Shown here: positions 24,782 through 34,662 of the stretch, piece by piece
Layout: the number at the start of each line of letters is the position of its first letter
How positions within the stretch are numbered: position 1 is the first letter of the stretch
NCBI RefSeq assembly: GCF_021228295.1
Contig: NZ_JAJQPD010000006.1
Location: 248,001 to 312,000 of the forward strand
Length of the DNA: 64,000 bases
Direction: 5' to 3'
Source of the DNA: Agromyces humatus
GTDB lineage: Bacteria > Actinomycetota > Actinomycetes > Actinomycetales > Microbacteriaceae
Translations under genes and position numbers: made by a program
Notes under the pieces: generated by a model
What the model was told of the DNA's origin: nothing
What the model saw: only the letters and a program-made list of their open reading frames with translations
The model's database searches: none

Positions 24782-26076
24782 TGCCGCTCGGGTTCGCCGA
24801 TGTACAGCTGCTGGGGGCGGCCGATCTTGGTGGCCGGATCGAGGTTCATCTCGCGCCAGTGCGCCATCCAGCCGGGCAGGCGTCCGATGGCGAACAGCAC
24901 CGTGAACATGCGGGTCGGGAAGCCCATGGCCTTGTAGATGACTCCGGTGTAGAAGTCGACGTTCGGGTACAGACGGCGCTCTTTGAAGTAGTCGTCCTGC
25001 AGCGCGAACTGCTCGAGCTCCTGCGCGATGTCGAGCAGCGGGTCGCTGACGCCGAGACCGGCGAGCACCTCGTTCGCCGACTGCTTGACGATCTTCGCGC
25101 GCGGGTCGTAGTTCTTGTAGACGCGGTGCCCGAAGCCCATGAGCTTCACGCCGTCTTCCTTGTTCTTCACACGCTCGACGAACTTGCCGACGCCCTCGCC
25201 CGAGTCGCGGATGCGCGCGAGCATCGCGAGCACGGCCTCGTTGGCGCCGCCGTGCAGCGGGCCCGAGAGCGCCTGAATGCCGGCCGAGATCGAGGCGTAG
25301 AGGTTCGCTCCGGTCGATCCGACGAGACGTACGGTCGAGGTCGATGCGTTCTGCTCGTGGTCTTCGTGCAGGATGAGCAGCCGGTCGAGGGCCTTCGCGA
25401 GCGTCGGGTCTTCGACGTAGCGCTCGGCCATGTTGCCGAAGTTCAGCCGCAGGAAGTTGGGCACGAAGTCGAGCGAGTTGTCGGGGTACAGGAACGCCTG
25501 CCCCACGCTCTTCTTGTGGGCATACGCCGCGATCACGGGCAGCTTCGCGAGCAGGCGCACCGTGGTGAGCTCGACGTGCTCGGGGTCGTGCGGGTCGATC
25601 GAGTCCTCGTAGTAGGTCGAGAGCGCCGAGACCGCGCTCGAGAGCACCGACATGGGGTGCGCCGTGTGGGGCAGCGCTGAGAAGAAGCGCTTGAGGTCTT
25701 CGTGCAAGAGGGTGTGGCGGCGCACCTTCTCGTCGAACTCGGCGAGCTGGTCGGCGGTGGGCAGCTCGCCGTAGATGAGGAGCCACGCCACCTCGAGGAA
25801 GGTCGAGTGCTCGGCGAGCTCTTCGATCGGGTAGCCGCGGTAGCGCAGGATGCCCTGTTCGCCGTCGATGTAGGTGATGGCCGACCGCGTCGAGGCGGTG
25901 TTCACGAAACCGTAGTCGAGGGCGGTGAGCCCGGTCTGGCGGGTGAAGGTGCCGAGGTCGAGGCTCGAGTTGCCGTCGACCGACCGCTGGATCGGGAACT
26001 CGGCCCGCCCGCCGGGGAATGAGAGCGTTGCAGCTGCGGGGTTCTGCCCCTCTGCATTGTTCACGACGTCGCTCAC
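24766..26076 (-). CDS. gltA: Citrate synthase (type II)
   Basis: The 436-residue enzyme condenses acetyl-CoA and oxaloacetate at TCA entry. The N-terminal beta-domain typical of type II enzymes is present (AATLSFPGGRAEFPIQRSVDG). Catalytic residues are visible: His in GPLHGGANEAV, His in MGFGHRVYKNYDPRAK and Asp in PNVDFYTGVIYKAMG. GTG 26076 is preceded by AGGAGG; the longer reading frame upstream lacks a ribosome site. A TAGGCT box at 26153 gives a leader of about 70 nt that contains a GC-rich hairpin. Confidence 0.95.
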   Translation of the reverse strand: MSDVVNNAEGQNPAAATLSFPGGRAEFPIQRSVDGNSSLDLGTFTRQTGLTALDYGFVNTASTRSAITYIDGEQGILRYRGYPIEELAEHSTFLEVAWLLIYGELPTADQLAEFDEKVRRHTLLHEDLKRFFSALPHTAHPMSVLSSAVSALSTYYEDSIDPHDPEHVELTTVRLLAKLPVIAAYAHKKSVGQAFLYPDNSLDFVPNFLRLNFGNMAERYVEDPTLAKALDRLLILHEDHEQNASTSTVRLVGSTGANLYASISAGIQALSGPLHGGANEAVLAMLARIRDSGEGVGKFVERVKNKEDGVKLMGFGHRVYKNYDPRAKIVKQSANEVLAGLGVSDPLLDIAQELEQFALQDDYFKERRLYPNVDFYTGVIYKAMGFPTRMFTVLFAIGRLPGWMAHWREMNLDPATKIGRPQQLYIGEPERHYPGI

Positions 26077-26152
26077 GGCGCCTCCTGTGATCGTCACTTG
26101 CGCGGTCACCTGCCTTCTGGCGGCGCGCCGGTCGGCGCGCAGCCCGAGATAC

Positions 26153-26158
26153 AGCCTA
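26153..26158 (-). promoter_or_regulatory. -10 box of gltA
   Basis: TAGGCT on the minus strand. The implied leader of about 70 nt includes a CGGCGCGCCG/CGGCGCGC self-complementary stretch at about 26121-26140. Confidence 0.4.
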
Positions 26159-26230
26159 GACGTGCCATCGGCACACTGTCGCATCCGCCAAGAGAATCGG
26201 CCATCCGTTGGAGAGGCGCACAGACGGATG

Positions 26231-27346
26231 CTACGGGCGCGCGGCCGCCCGCAGCCTCGACGCCGCAGCCTGCACGCGCTCGTCGGTCGCGGTGAGCGAG
26301 AGCCGCACGTGCTCGGGGAAGTGCACCCCGTAGAAGTGGCCCGGTCCGCCGACGATGCCGAGGTCGGCGAGACGGCCGATCGAGTCCCACGCGTCGCGAC
26401 CCTCGGTGGCCCAGAGGTAGAGCCCCGCCTCGCTGTGGTCGATGCGGAACCCCGCCGCCTCGAGTGCAGGCTTCAACAGGTCGCGGCGCGCGCGGTAGCG
26501 CTGCTTCTGCTCGGCCACATGCACGTCGTCGCGAAGCGCCGCGATCATCGCGTGCTGCAGCGGCTGCGGCAGCATGAGCCCTGCGTGCTTGCGCACCGCC
26601 GTGAGCCGAGCGATCACGGTGCGGCATCCGGCGACGAACGCCGTGCGGTACCCGGCCATGCTCGACTGCTTCGAGAGCGAGTAGATGACGAGGGTGTCGC
26701 GACGGCTGTCGCCGACGACGCGCGGATCGAGCAGGCTCGGCACCGGGCCGTCGGTCCACTCACCCTGCCAGCCGAGCTCGGCGTAGCACTCGTCGCCGAC
26801 GATGACGGCACCCAGCTCGAGCGCACGCTCGCGGGCTGCCCGGAGCTCGTCGACCGTGAGCACCCGCCCGTCGGGGTTGCCCGGGCTGTTGAGCCACACG
26901 AGCTTCGTCGCCGCGGGCCAGGAGGCGGGATCGTCGGAAGCCATCGCGGTCGCACCCACGAGCACGGCACCCATCTCGTAGCTCGGGTACGCGGCACGCG
27001 GATGCACCACCACGTCGCCCTCGCCGAGGCCGAGCAGGAACGGCAGCAGGGCGACGAGTTCCTTCGAACCGATAGTGGGCAGCACGTGCTCCGGCGTCAG
27101 GCCGGTGACCCCGCGTCGCCGCTCGAACCACTCGACGATCGCCGCCCGCAACTCATCGGTGCCGACGGTCGGCGGGTATGCGTGCGCATCGGTGGCCGCG
27201 GCGAGTGCCTCGCGCACGATCGCCGGAGTCCCGTCGACCGGCGACCCGATCGACAGGTCGACCACGCCGTCGGGATGCGCGGCGGCGCGCACCCGGAAGG
27301 GCGTCATGAGATCCCACGGGTAGTCGGGAAGCGCCGCACGCCCCAC
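26231..27346 (-). CDS. dapC: Succinyldiaminopimelate transaminase
   Basis: The 371-residue PLP aminotransferase (fold type I, class I/II) works in the succinylase lysine pathway. It has LSIGSPVDGTPAIVREALAAA, YPPTVGTDELRAAIVEWFERRRGV, LNSPGNPDGRVL and the Schiff-base Lys in IYSLSKQSSMAGYRTAF. The Actinobacteria-specific placement directly after the ferredoxin gene (2 bases between stop and start) is the usual dapC context. GTG 27346 was chosen because it gives GRAALPDYPWDLMTPFR, the common DapC N-terminus, and is coupled to the fdxA stop. Confidence 0.93.
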   Translation of the reverse strand: MGRAALPDYPWDLMTPFRVRAAAHPDGVVDLSIGSPVDGTPAIVREALAAATDAHAYPPTVGTDELRAAIVEWFERRRGVTGLTPEHVLPTIGSKELVALLPFLLGLGEGDVVVHPRAAYPSYEMGAVLVGATAMASDDPASWPAATKLVWLNSPGNPDGRVLTVDELRAARERALELGAVIVGDECYAELGWQGEWTDGPVPSLLDPRVVGDSRRDTLVIYSLSKQSSMAGYRTAFVAGCRTVIARLTAVRKHAGLMLPQPLQHAMIAALRDDVHVAEQKQRYRARRDLLKPALEAAGFRIDHSEAGLYLWATEGRDAWDSIGRLADLGIVGGPGHFYGVHFPEHVRLSLTATDERVQAAASRLRAAARP

Positions 27347-27348
27347 GA

Positions 27349-27669
27349 TCAGTGCGCCTGCGGCGGCAGTGCGGCGATGACGGGGTGGTCCTTGGCGATG
27401 ACGCCGACCTTCGCGGCGCCGCCGGGCGAGCCGATGTCGTCGAAGAACTCGACGTTCGCCTTGTAGTAGTCGGCCCACATCTCGGGCAGGTCGTCTTCGT
27501 AGTAGATCGCCTCGACCGGGCAGACCGGCTCGCAGGCACCGCAGTCGACGCACTCGTCGGGGTGGATGTAGAGCGAGCGTTCACCCTCGTAGATGCAGTC
27601 GACCGGACACTCGTCGATGCAGGCACGGTCTTTGACGTCGACACACGGCAGGGCGATCACATAGGTCAC
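27349..27669 (-). CDS. fdxA: 7Fe-type ferredoxin (FdxA/FdxC)
   Basis: The 106-residue protein has two cluster-binding runs: [17 protein letters not shown] (residues 9-25, the 3Fe-4S/4Fe-4S pattern) and [21 protein letters not shown] (about 40-60). An acidic C-terminal extension follows. This is the actinobacterial and thermophile ferredoxin that supplies low-potential electrons to oxidoreductases or P450s. The start is GTG 27669 with AAGGAG 12 nt upstream. It is transcribed with dapC, an old actinobacterial pairing with no obvious biochemical link. Confidence 0.94.
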   Translation of the reverse strand: MTYVIALPCVDVKDRACIDECPVDCIYEGERSLYIHPDECVDCGACEPVCPVEAIYYEDDLPEMWADYYKANVEFFDDIGSPGGAAKVGVIAKDHPVIAALPPQAH

Positions 27670-27705
27670 GGCTGTTCGGCGCTCCTTCGGAAGGGCTGGG
27701 ATTCC

Positions 27706-27711
27706 AGTCTA
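27706..27711 (-). promoter_or_regulatory. -10 box of fdxA-dapC
   Basis: TAGACT on the minus strand overlaps the stop codon of the upstream membrane-protein gene. The leader is about 30 nt and carries AAGGAG. Confidence 0.45.
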
Positions 27712-28212
27712 GGCGTCTGCACGACCGTCGGCGGCTGGATGGCTGCCGGTGTCTGGGTGACGGGGTGTGTCGGGGCGTCGCCGGGCCGGCAGCTCGGGCC
27801 AGGCGACCACCAACACGGCGATGAGCGCGGGGGCGATGCTCCAGATGGTGCCCGAGAGGTCGCCGACCACCAGCACCGAGCCACCCGGACCCGGAAGCGT
27901 GAGCAGCGCGATGGCGATCACGACGCCCGCCGCCGCGGCGGCAGCCGTCGAACGGCCGGGCACGACGAGGCGGATGCCGAGGATGAGCGCCGTGACGCCC
28001 ACGAGCGCGGCGACGAGGCCCCACGGGATCGCCACCTCGCCGATGCGCAGTGTGGCGCGGTGACCGATGGTCGCGACGGCGCCGTACAGGACCCCGATGG
28101 CGAGGGCGACCAGGAGGGTGCCGATGCGGCCGCCGACGGTTCCGCTCGACGCCTCGGCGGCGGTGCTCGACGACGAGCCAGACGACGACGGGGCGCTCGG
28201 TGCGACGCTCAC
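27709..28212 (-). CDS. Hypothetical four-helix membrane protein
   Basis: The 167-residue protein has a Ser-rich N-terminus (about 25 residues) and four hydrophobic segments (LLVALAIGVLYGAVATIG, WGLVAALVGVTALILGIRLVV, AAAGVVIAIALLTLPGP, IWSIAPALIAVLVVAWPEL). It ends in a basic, Pro-rich tail. I do not recognise a named family with confidence. GTG 28212 overlaps the stop of the upstream lipoprotein gene, so the two are translated together. Confidence 0.7.
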   Translation of the reverse strand: MSVAPSAPSSSGSSSSTAAEASSGTVGGRIGTLLVALAIGVLYGAVATIGHRATLRIGEVAIPWGLVAALVGVTALILGIRLVVPGRSTAAAAAAGVVIAIALLTLPGPGGSVLVVGDLSGTIWSIAPALIAVLVVAWPELPARRRPDTPRHPDTGSHPAADGRADA

Positions 28213-28667
28213 TGCTGCGCCGGCTGCGGGGTGACGGTGTACGTGACGGTCTCGCCCTCGCCGGCGAGCAGCACGACGTGCTCACCGTCGGAGTACACGA
28301 CCGCGCCGCCGCCACCGCCCGAGAGTTCGGTGTCCTTCGTGAATCCGGCGCCTTCGAGCGCGGCCGCTGCGTCGGCCATGGGGTCGGCCGCAGTCGAGTT
28401 GATGATCACGATCCAACCCTCTTCGCCACCCGCCCCCGCACTGAACCCGACCTCGCCCTCGATGAGCGGGATGGACTCGGGGAAGCCGGCGGGCAAATCC
28501 CCGCCGAGACTCACGTCGCCGCCGGTGGCGCCCTCGACGGCGTCTTCGACGCCCTGGTCGACGAGGTCTTCGACGGGGTTCGAGAAGCAGCCCGTGAGCA
28601 GCGCCGAGGTCAGGGCGGCGAGCGCTGCTGCGGCAGCGGCCCGGCGGGCGAATGCGGTGGTGGGCAT
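28209..28667 (-). CDS. Small secreted lipoprotein of unknown function
   Basis: The 152-residue protein has a signal peptide ending in a LLTGC lipobox (residues about 20-24). The mature domain has an acidic, Gly-rich start and a beta-rich half (EEGWIVIINSTAADPMADAAAALEGAGFTKDTEL) that could be a small alpha/beta fold binding a ligand outside the cell. ATG 28667 has GGGAG 5 nt upstream. It is the first gene of a two-gene unit with the membrane protein that follows. No function can be assigned. Confidence 0.75.
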   Translation of the reverse strand: MPTTAFARRAAAAAALAALTSALLTGCFSNPVEDLVDQGVEDAVEGATGGDVSLGGDLPAGFPESIPLIEGEVGFSAGAGGEEGWIVIINSTAADPMADAAAALEGAGFTKDTELSGGGGGAVVYSDGEHVVLLAGEGETVTYTVTPQPAQQ

Positions 28668-28806
28668 GGTGGCTCCCTCATCGAGTGTGGCGGCGGCATC
28701 GAGCGACATCGGCCGGCCGCCGCTCCGATTCTACCGACGTGGGATGAGCCGACCCCATGCCGTAGCGTGGTGCCGACGCCCTGTCGCATGGAGAGGATCG
28801 ACGACG

Positions 28807-29622
28807 ATGACCGAGACCACGACCGATGACACCGCGGGCAGCACGGATGTGCGCATCGAGCGCGACGGCGCGATCGCGACGGTGATCATCGATCGTCCGA
28901 AGGCCCTCAACGCCCTCTCCCCCGCGGTGCTCACCGCCCTCGCCGAGGCATTCGGCGCCCTCGCCGCCGAGGGTGCCGCCGTGCGCGGCGTGATCCTGGT
29001 CGGCGCGGGCGGGCGCGCGTTCGTCGCCGGGGCCGACATCCGCGAGCTCGCGGGCTTCACGCCCGAGCAGGGCGAGGCGACCGCGTTGCTCGGGCATCGG
29101 CTCGCCGCCGTCATCGAGGCGCTCCCGGCGCCCGTCATCGCATGCGTCGACGGATTCGCGCTCGGCGGCGGCCTCGAACTCGCACTCGCCTGCGACTTCA
29201 TCTACGCGACGGATGCCTCGGGGTTCGGCCAGCCCGAGGTGCGGCTCGGTCTCATCCCCGGGTTCGGCGGCACCGTTCGACTGCCGCGTGCGATCGGGCT
29301 CGCCCGCGCGAAGGAGCTCATCTACTCGGGGCGTCGAATCGGCATCGACGAGGCCGTCGAGATCGGACTCGTCGTGCGCCGGTTCCCCGACCGCGACGCC
29401 CTGCTCGCCGGTGCACGCGAGACGCTCGGCCTCGTCGCCCAGAACGCGGCACCGGCTGTGGGCCTCGCCAAGCGGGTGCTCGTCACCGCGACCGGCACGC
29501 CGACCGCGACCGCGAGCGGACTCGAGGTCGAGGGGTTCCGCGACGCGTTCCGCACCGACGACATGCACGAGGGGGTCGCCGCGTTCCTCGAGAAGCGCGA
29601 ACCGGTGTTCACCGGGTCGTGA
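28807..29622 (+). CDS. Enoyl-CoA hydratase/isomerase family protein
   Basis: The 271-residue crotonase-fold protein has NALSPAVLTALAEAF, the oxyanion-hole segments GAGGRAFVAGADIRELAGF and GFALGGGLELALACDF, and the catalytic-type Glu in GQPEVRLGLIPGFGGTVRLPR. The second classical hydratase Glu also appears to be present near GGGLELALAC, which is consistent with 2-enoyl-CoA hydration in fatty-acid breakdown; the exact acyl substrate is not known. ATG 28807 is preceded by GAGAGGA. It is a single gene flanked by a lipoprotein gene on the other strand and a large palindromic repeat. Confidence 0.88.
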   Translation: MTETTTDDTAGSTDVRIERDGAIATVIIDRPKALNALSPAVLTALAEAFGALAAEGAAVRGVILVGAGGRAFVAGADIRELAGFTPEQGEATALLGHRLAAVIEALPAPVIACVDGFALGGGLELALACDFIYATDASGFGQPEVRLGLIPGFGGTVRLPRAIGLARAKELIYSGRRIGIDEAVEIGLVVRRFPDRDALLAGARETLGLVAQNAAPAVGLAKRVLVTATGTPTATASGLEVEGFRDAFRTDDMHEGVAAFLEKREPVFTGS

Positions 29623-29630
29623 GCACTTCA

Positions 29631-29762
29631 GTGGGTTGAGGAGCGACGAAGGCGGTGGGTCGAGGAGGCGCGCAGCGCCCGTCTCGAGACCAGGGTCTCG
29701 AAACCCTCGCTGCGTGGCGAGCGGGTTTCGAGACGCTCGCTTCGCTCGCTCCTCAACCCACC
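29631..29762. repeat. Large composite palindromic repeat between convergent genes
   Basis: The stretch starts GTGGGTTGAGGAGCG and ends GCTCCTCAACCCACC, with inner inverted pieces TCTCGAGACC/GGTCTCGAAACC and GAGCGGGTTTCGAGACGCTCGC. The outer arms are complementary. The element fills the gap between the enoyl-CoA hydratase stop and the M23 stop and probably acts as a two-way terminator. It is the best intergenic representative of the GGGTTGAGGA/CTCGAC repeat family in this window. Confidence 0.75.
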
Positions 29763-29769
29763 GGATCGA

Positions 29770-30567
29770 TCAGCCGACTCGCTCCGAGAGCCAGGCGAAC
29801 CCGTCGAAGCGAACGCCGTCGGCGCCGAACATCTCGAGGTGCAGGTGCGGTCCGGTCGATTGGCCGGTCGTGCCGACGAGGCCGATCTGCTGACCGGCGG
29901 TCACGCGCTGCCCGACCGACACCGCGAGCGAGCCGTACTGCATGTGCCCGTACGAGCTCGTGATGAGCTCGCCGCCGATGTTGTGCTGCACCTCGACGAG
30001 CACGCCGAGGCCGCCGCCGTTCTCGGTGGCGGTCACGACGACGCCATCGGCTATCGACATGACCGGGGTGCCGTCACCGGGGTTGAAGTCGATGCCGTCG
30101 TGGAACGTCGAACAGCCGCCACAGGGAGCGCTTCGCGGACCGAAGCCCGAGGCACGGCGATCATGCGAGGTCACGGGCCACACGATGGCGGCGCCCTCGG
30201 CGATCGAGACCGATCCGCCGCTCGAGCCTGCGCTCGGGACCTCGACGACGATGGGCGGCGGGGCCGCTTCGACGTCGTACGACTCGGCGGCGAGCGTCGA
30301 GATCACGGCCTCCTCGCTGACCTCGAGTGCCTGCGGTTCGTAGCTCACGGTGTCTTCGCCGACGGGCGCGTAGACGGATGCGGTCTCGGTGCCGTCGGTC
30401 GCGGTGACCGCGAGTGCGGGCACGCTCGTGGCGAGCATCATCGCGGCGACGAACGACATGGCGAGGGCCGAGAACGTCGGGCGTACCGTGCGGCGGGGGC
30501 GGCGCTGGAGTCGGGGGCGGGCAGGGGCTGGGGCGGCCGCACGGCGGCCATGCATGGGGGAAGTCAT
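29770..30567 (-). CDS. Secreted M23 family peptidoglycan endopeptidase
   Basis: The 265-residue protein has a basic N-terminus, a secretion signal (TFSALAMSFVAAMMLATSVPALA, ending near residue 54) and an extended Glu/Ser-rich linker. The C-terminal lysostaphin-like domain has FHDGIDFNPGDGTPVMSIADGVV (zinc His and Asp) and TGPHLHLEMFGADG (the HxH motif). It should cut peptide cross-links of the cell wall outside the membrane. The start is uncertain; ATG 30567 lacks a clear ribosome site. The region upstream (30568-30733) shows no gene and no riboswitch I can defend. Confidence 0.88.
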   Translation of the reverse strand: MTSPMHGRRAAAPAPARPRLQRRPRRTVRPTFSALAMSFVAAMMLATSVPALAVTATDGTETASVYAPVGEDTVSYEPQALEVSEEAVISTLAAESYDVEAAPPPIVVEVPSAGSSGGSVSIAEGAAIVWPVTSHDRRASGFGPRSAPCGGCSTFHDGIDFNPGDGTPVMSIADGVVVTATENGGGLGVLVEVQHNIGGELITSSYGHMQYGSLAVSVGQRVTAGQQIGLVGTTGQSTGPHLHLEMFGADGVRFDGFAWLSERVG

Positions 30568-30733
30568 CAAGCGTTACGTATCTGCGATCCGGGTTTCGAG
30601 GCGAGGAATTGCCTCGAGGTCGAGACAATCTCAGCTACCGTACGCAGTCATTCTGGGAGGTTCATGCGTACGTCATGCATTTCCGCCGAGTATCTGTGAG
30701 AGCGATCTCTGCCAACAACGGCGCGGGAACGCC

Positions 30734-30772
30734 GAAGCGGATGTCGCGGGCTCGGCCCGCGACATCCGCTTC
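30734..30772 (-). terminator. Perfect 18-bp hairpin after typA
   Basis: GAAGCGGATGTCGCGGGC (30734-30751) is perfectly complementary to 30755-30772 around a TCG loop. It lies 9 bases beyond the typA stop. Confidence 0.85.
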
Positions 30773-30781
30773 GAGGCTCGC

Positions 30782-32704
<1,923 letters not shown>

Positions 32705-32842
32705 GGTTCGGTCCTCTGGGATCGGTGGGCTTCGCGCAGCGCCCCGGCGGCCGCGACGGGCGGCACGATGGGAGCGCGGGAAGCGCTGTGTGAAGGTCTG
32801 TGGGAGAGCGCGAGACGCCGAATCGACGGCGCGCGCCGGTAT

Positions 32843-32848
32843 AGCCTA
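32843..32848 (-). promoter_or_regulatory. -10 box of typA
   Basis: TAGGCT on the minus strand, 139 bases before ATG 32704. The long leader is GC-rich with no recognisable riboswitch. The remaining space to 32879 contains nothing else I can identify. Confidence 0.4.
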
Positions 32849-32879
32849 CCGTGCGCTCCATGCAGAAGCCTGCGAACGC

Positions 32880-32919
32880 CGAACGCCCGGCATCCGAGAG
32901 GACGGATGCCGGGCGTTCG
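32880..32919 (-). terminator. Perfect 17-bp hairpin after the peptide transporter operon
   Basis: CGAACGCCCGGCATCCG (32880-32896) and CGGATGCCGGGCGTTCG (32903-32919) pair around AGAGGA. It is 24 bases after the ATPase stop. Each arm contains a GGATGCC/GGCATCC word that is frequent across the window. Confidence 0.85.
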
Positions 32920-32943
32920 CGTGCCGATCAACGGCGCCGAGAG

Positions 32944-34662
32944 CTATGCCCCGAGCGGGATGTTCGCGCCTGGGATGGCCGCGAGCAGGTCGCGGGTGTA
33001 CTGCTCTTTCGGGTTGTCGAACACCTCGTCGGTCGTGGCCGCCTCGACCACGCGCCCCCGCTGCATCACGCAGACGTTGTCGGCGATGACGCGCACGACC
33101 GCGAGGTCGTGGGTGATGAAGAGGTACGTGAGGTTGAGCTCGGCCTGCAGGTCGGCGAGGAGTCGCAGGATCTGCGCCTGCACGAGTACGTCGAGCGCCG
33201 AGACCGCCTCGTCGAGGATGACGATCTCGGGCTTCAACGCGAGCGCCCGCGCGATCGCGATGCGCTGGCGCTGGCCGCCCGACAACTCGTTCGGGTACCG
33301 GCTGACGAGTGTGCGCGGCAGCGACACCTGGTCGAGCAGTTCGAACACCCGCTCACGACGCGACGCCTTGGTGCCGACCTTGTGCGTCGACAACGGCTCG
33401 GAGATCGTGTTGCCGATGTTGCGCAGCGGATTGAGCGAGCCATACGGGTCTTGGAAGACCGGCTGCATGCGGCCGCGCAGCGCGAACATCTCTTTGCTGC
33501 TCACCGTGGCGAGGTCGTTGCCGCCGACGACGATCTTGCCGCTCGTCGCGTCTTCGAGCTTCAGCAGCATCTTCGCCACCGTCGACTTGCCCGAGCCCGA
33601 CTCGCCCACGAGCGCCGTGGTGGTGCCCTTCGCGATCTGGAACGAGACATCGTCGACGGCTGTGAACTCACCGGCACCGCGGATCTTGTAGACCTTGGTG
33701 AGGTTCTCGACGACGATCGCCGGCGGCTGGGCCGCGGCGGCCTCGAGGACTTCGGCGCGGTGCTCCGCGGTCGCGATCAGGTCGATCGTGTCGCCCGCGG
33801 CGGTCGCCGCATCGGCGGCCATCGCGGTCTCGGCCGCGGCGAGGCTGCCCGACGCCTGGATGCGACGCGAGGCGAGGCTCGGCGCCGCGGCGACGAGTCG
33901 CTGCGTGTACGGGTGCTGCGGGTTCTGCAGGATCTCGACCGACGGACCGGCCTCGACGACCTGCCCCTTGTACATGACGAGCAGCTGCTCGGCACGCTCG
34001 GCCGCGAGGCCGAGATCGTGCGTGATGAAGAGCAACGTCGTACCGAGTTCGCGGGTGAGCGATTCGAGGTGGTCGAGGATGACTCGCTGCACAGTCACGT
34101 CGAGCGCCGAGGTCGGCTCATCGGCGATGAGGAGTTGCGGGTTCGCCGCGAGGCCCATGCCGATGAGCACGCGCTGGCGCATACCACCCGAGAACTGGTG
34201 CGGGAACTGCTTCAGCCGACGGTCGGCGTCGTGCAGGCCGGCCTCTTTCAGCACCTCGATCGCGCGCTTCTTGACCGCCTTCCTGCCGGAGGCGATGCCG
34301 TTCGCACGGATCGCCTCCTCGACCTGGAAGCCGATCGACCACACCGGGTTGAGGTTCGACATCGGGTCTTGCGGAACGAACCCGATCTTGCGACCGCGGA
34401 TCGACTCCATCTCGTGTTCGTTGGCCTTGGTGAGGTCTTGGCCGTCGAGCAGGATCTGGCCGCCCGAGATGAACCCGGTGCCGGGGAGCAGGTTGATGAT
34501 CGCGTGCGCGGTCGTCGACTTGCCCGAGCCCGATTCGCCCACGATCGCGAGGCTCGAACCACGCTCGAGGGAGAAGCTCACGCCGCGAACGGCCTGCACC
34601 AGACCGGTCTGGGTGCGGAACGCGACCTCGAGGTCTTTGACTTCGAGAAGTGGGGTGCTCAT
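32944..34662 (-). CDS. Peptide ABC transporter ATPase, fused DppD-DppF type
   Basis: The 572-residue protein joins two ABC ATPase domains. The first (residues about 1-270) has Walker A GESGSGKSTTAHAI, signature FSGGMRQRVLIGMGLA and Walker B LLIADEPTSALD. The second (about 310-572) has GESGSGKSTVAKML, LSGGQRQRIAIARALALKP and VILDEAVSALD. Each carries the oligopeptide-type C-terminal extension (QNPQHPYTQRLVAAAP, DNPKEQYTRDLLAAIPG). A single chain thus powers both sites of the Dpp/Opp importer. In the second domain Walker B ends DEAVSALD instead of DEPTSALD, seen in this subfamily. Its ATG overlaps the dppC stop by 4 bases. Confidence 0.93.
   Translation of the reverse strand: MSTPLLEVKDLEVAFRTQTGLVQAVRGVSFSLERGSSLAIVGESGSGKSTTAHAIINLLPGTGFISGGQILLDGQDLTKANEHEMESIRGRKIGFVPQDPMSNLNPVWSIGFQVEEAIRANGIASGRKAVKKRAIEVLKEAGLHDADRRLKQFPHQFSGGMRQRVLIGMGLAANPQLLIADEPTSALDVTVQRVILDHLESLTRELGTTLLFITHDLGLAAERAEQLLVMYKGQVVEAGPSVEILQNPQHPYTQRLVAAAPSLASRRIQASGSLAAAETAMAADAATAAGDTIDLIATAEHRAEVLEAAAAQPPAIVVENLTKVYKIRGAGEFTAVDDVSFQIAKGTTTALVGESGSGKSTVAKMLLKLEDATSGKIVVGGNDLATVSSKEMFALRGRMQPVFQDPYGSLNPLRNIGNTISEPLSTHKVGTKASRRERVFELLDQVSLPRTLVSRYPNELSGGQRQRIAIARALALKPEIVILDEAVSALDVLVQAQILRLLADLQAELNLTYLFITHDLAVVRVIADNVCVMQRGRVVEAATTDEVFDNPKEQYTRDLLAAIPGANIPLGA

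Noticed and set aside
30568-30733. c-di-AMP (ydaO) riboswitch before the M23 peptidase gene
   Set aside because: Such switches often precede actinobacterial wall hydrolases, but I could not find the conserved core words on the minus strand here.
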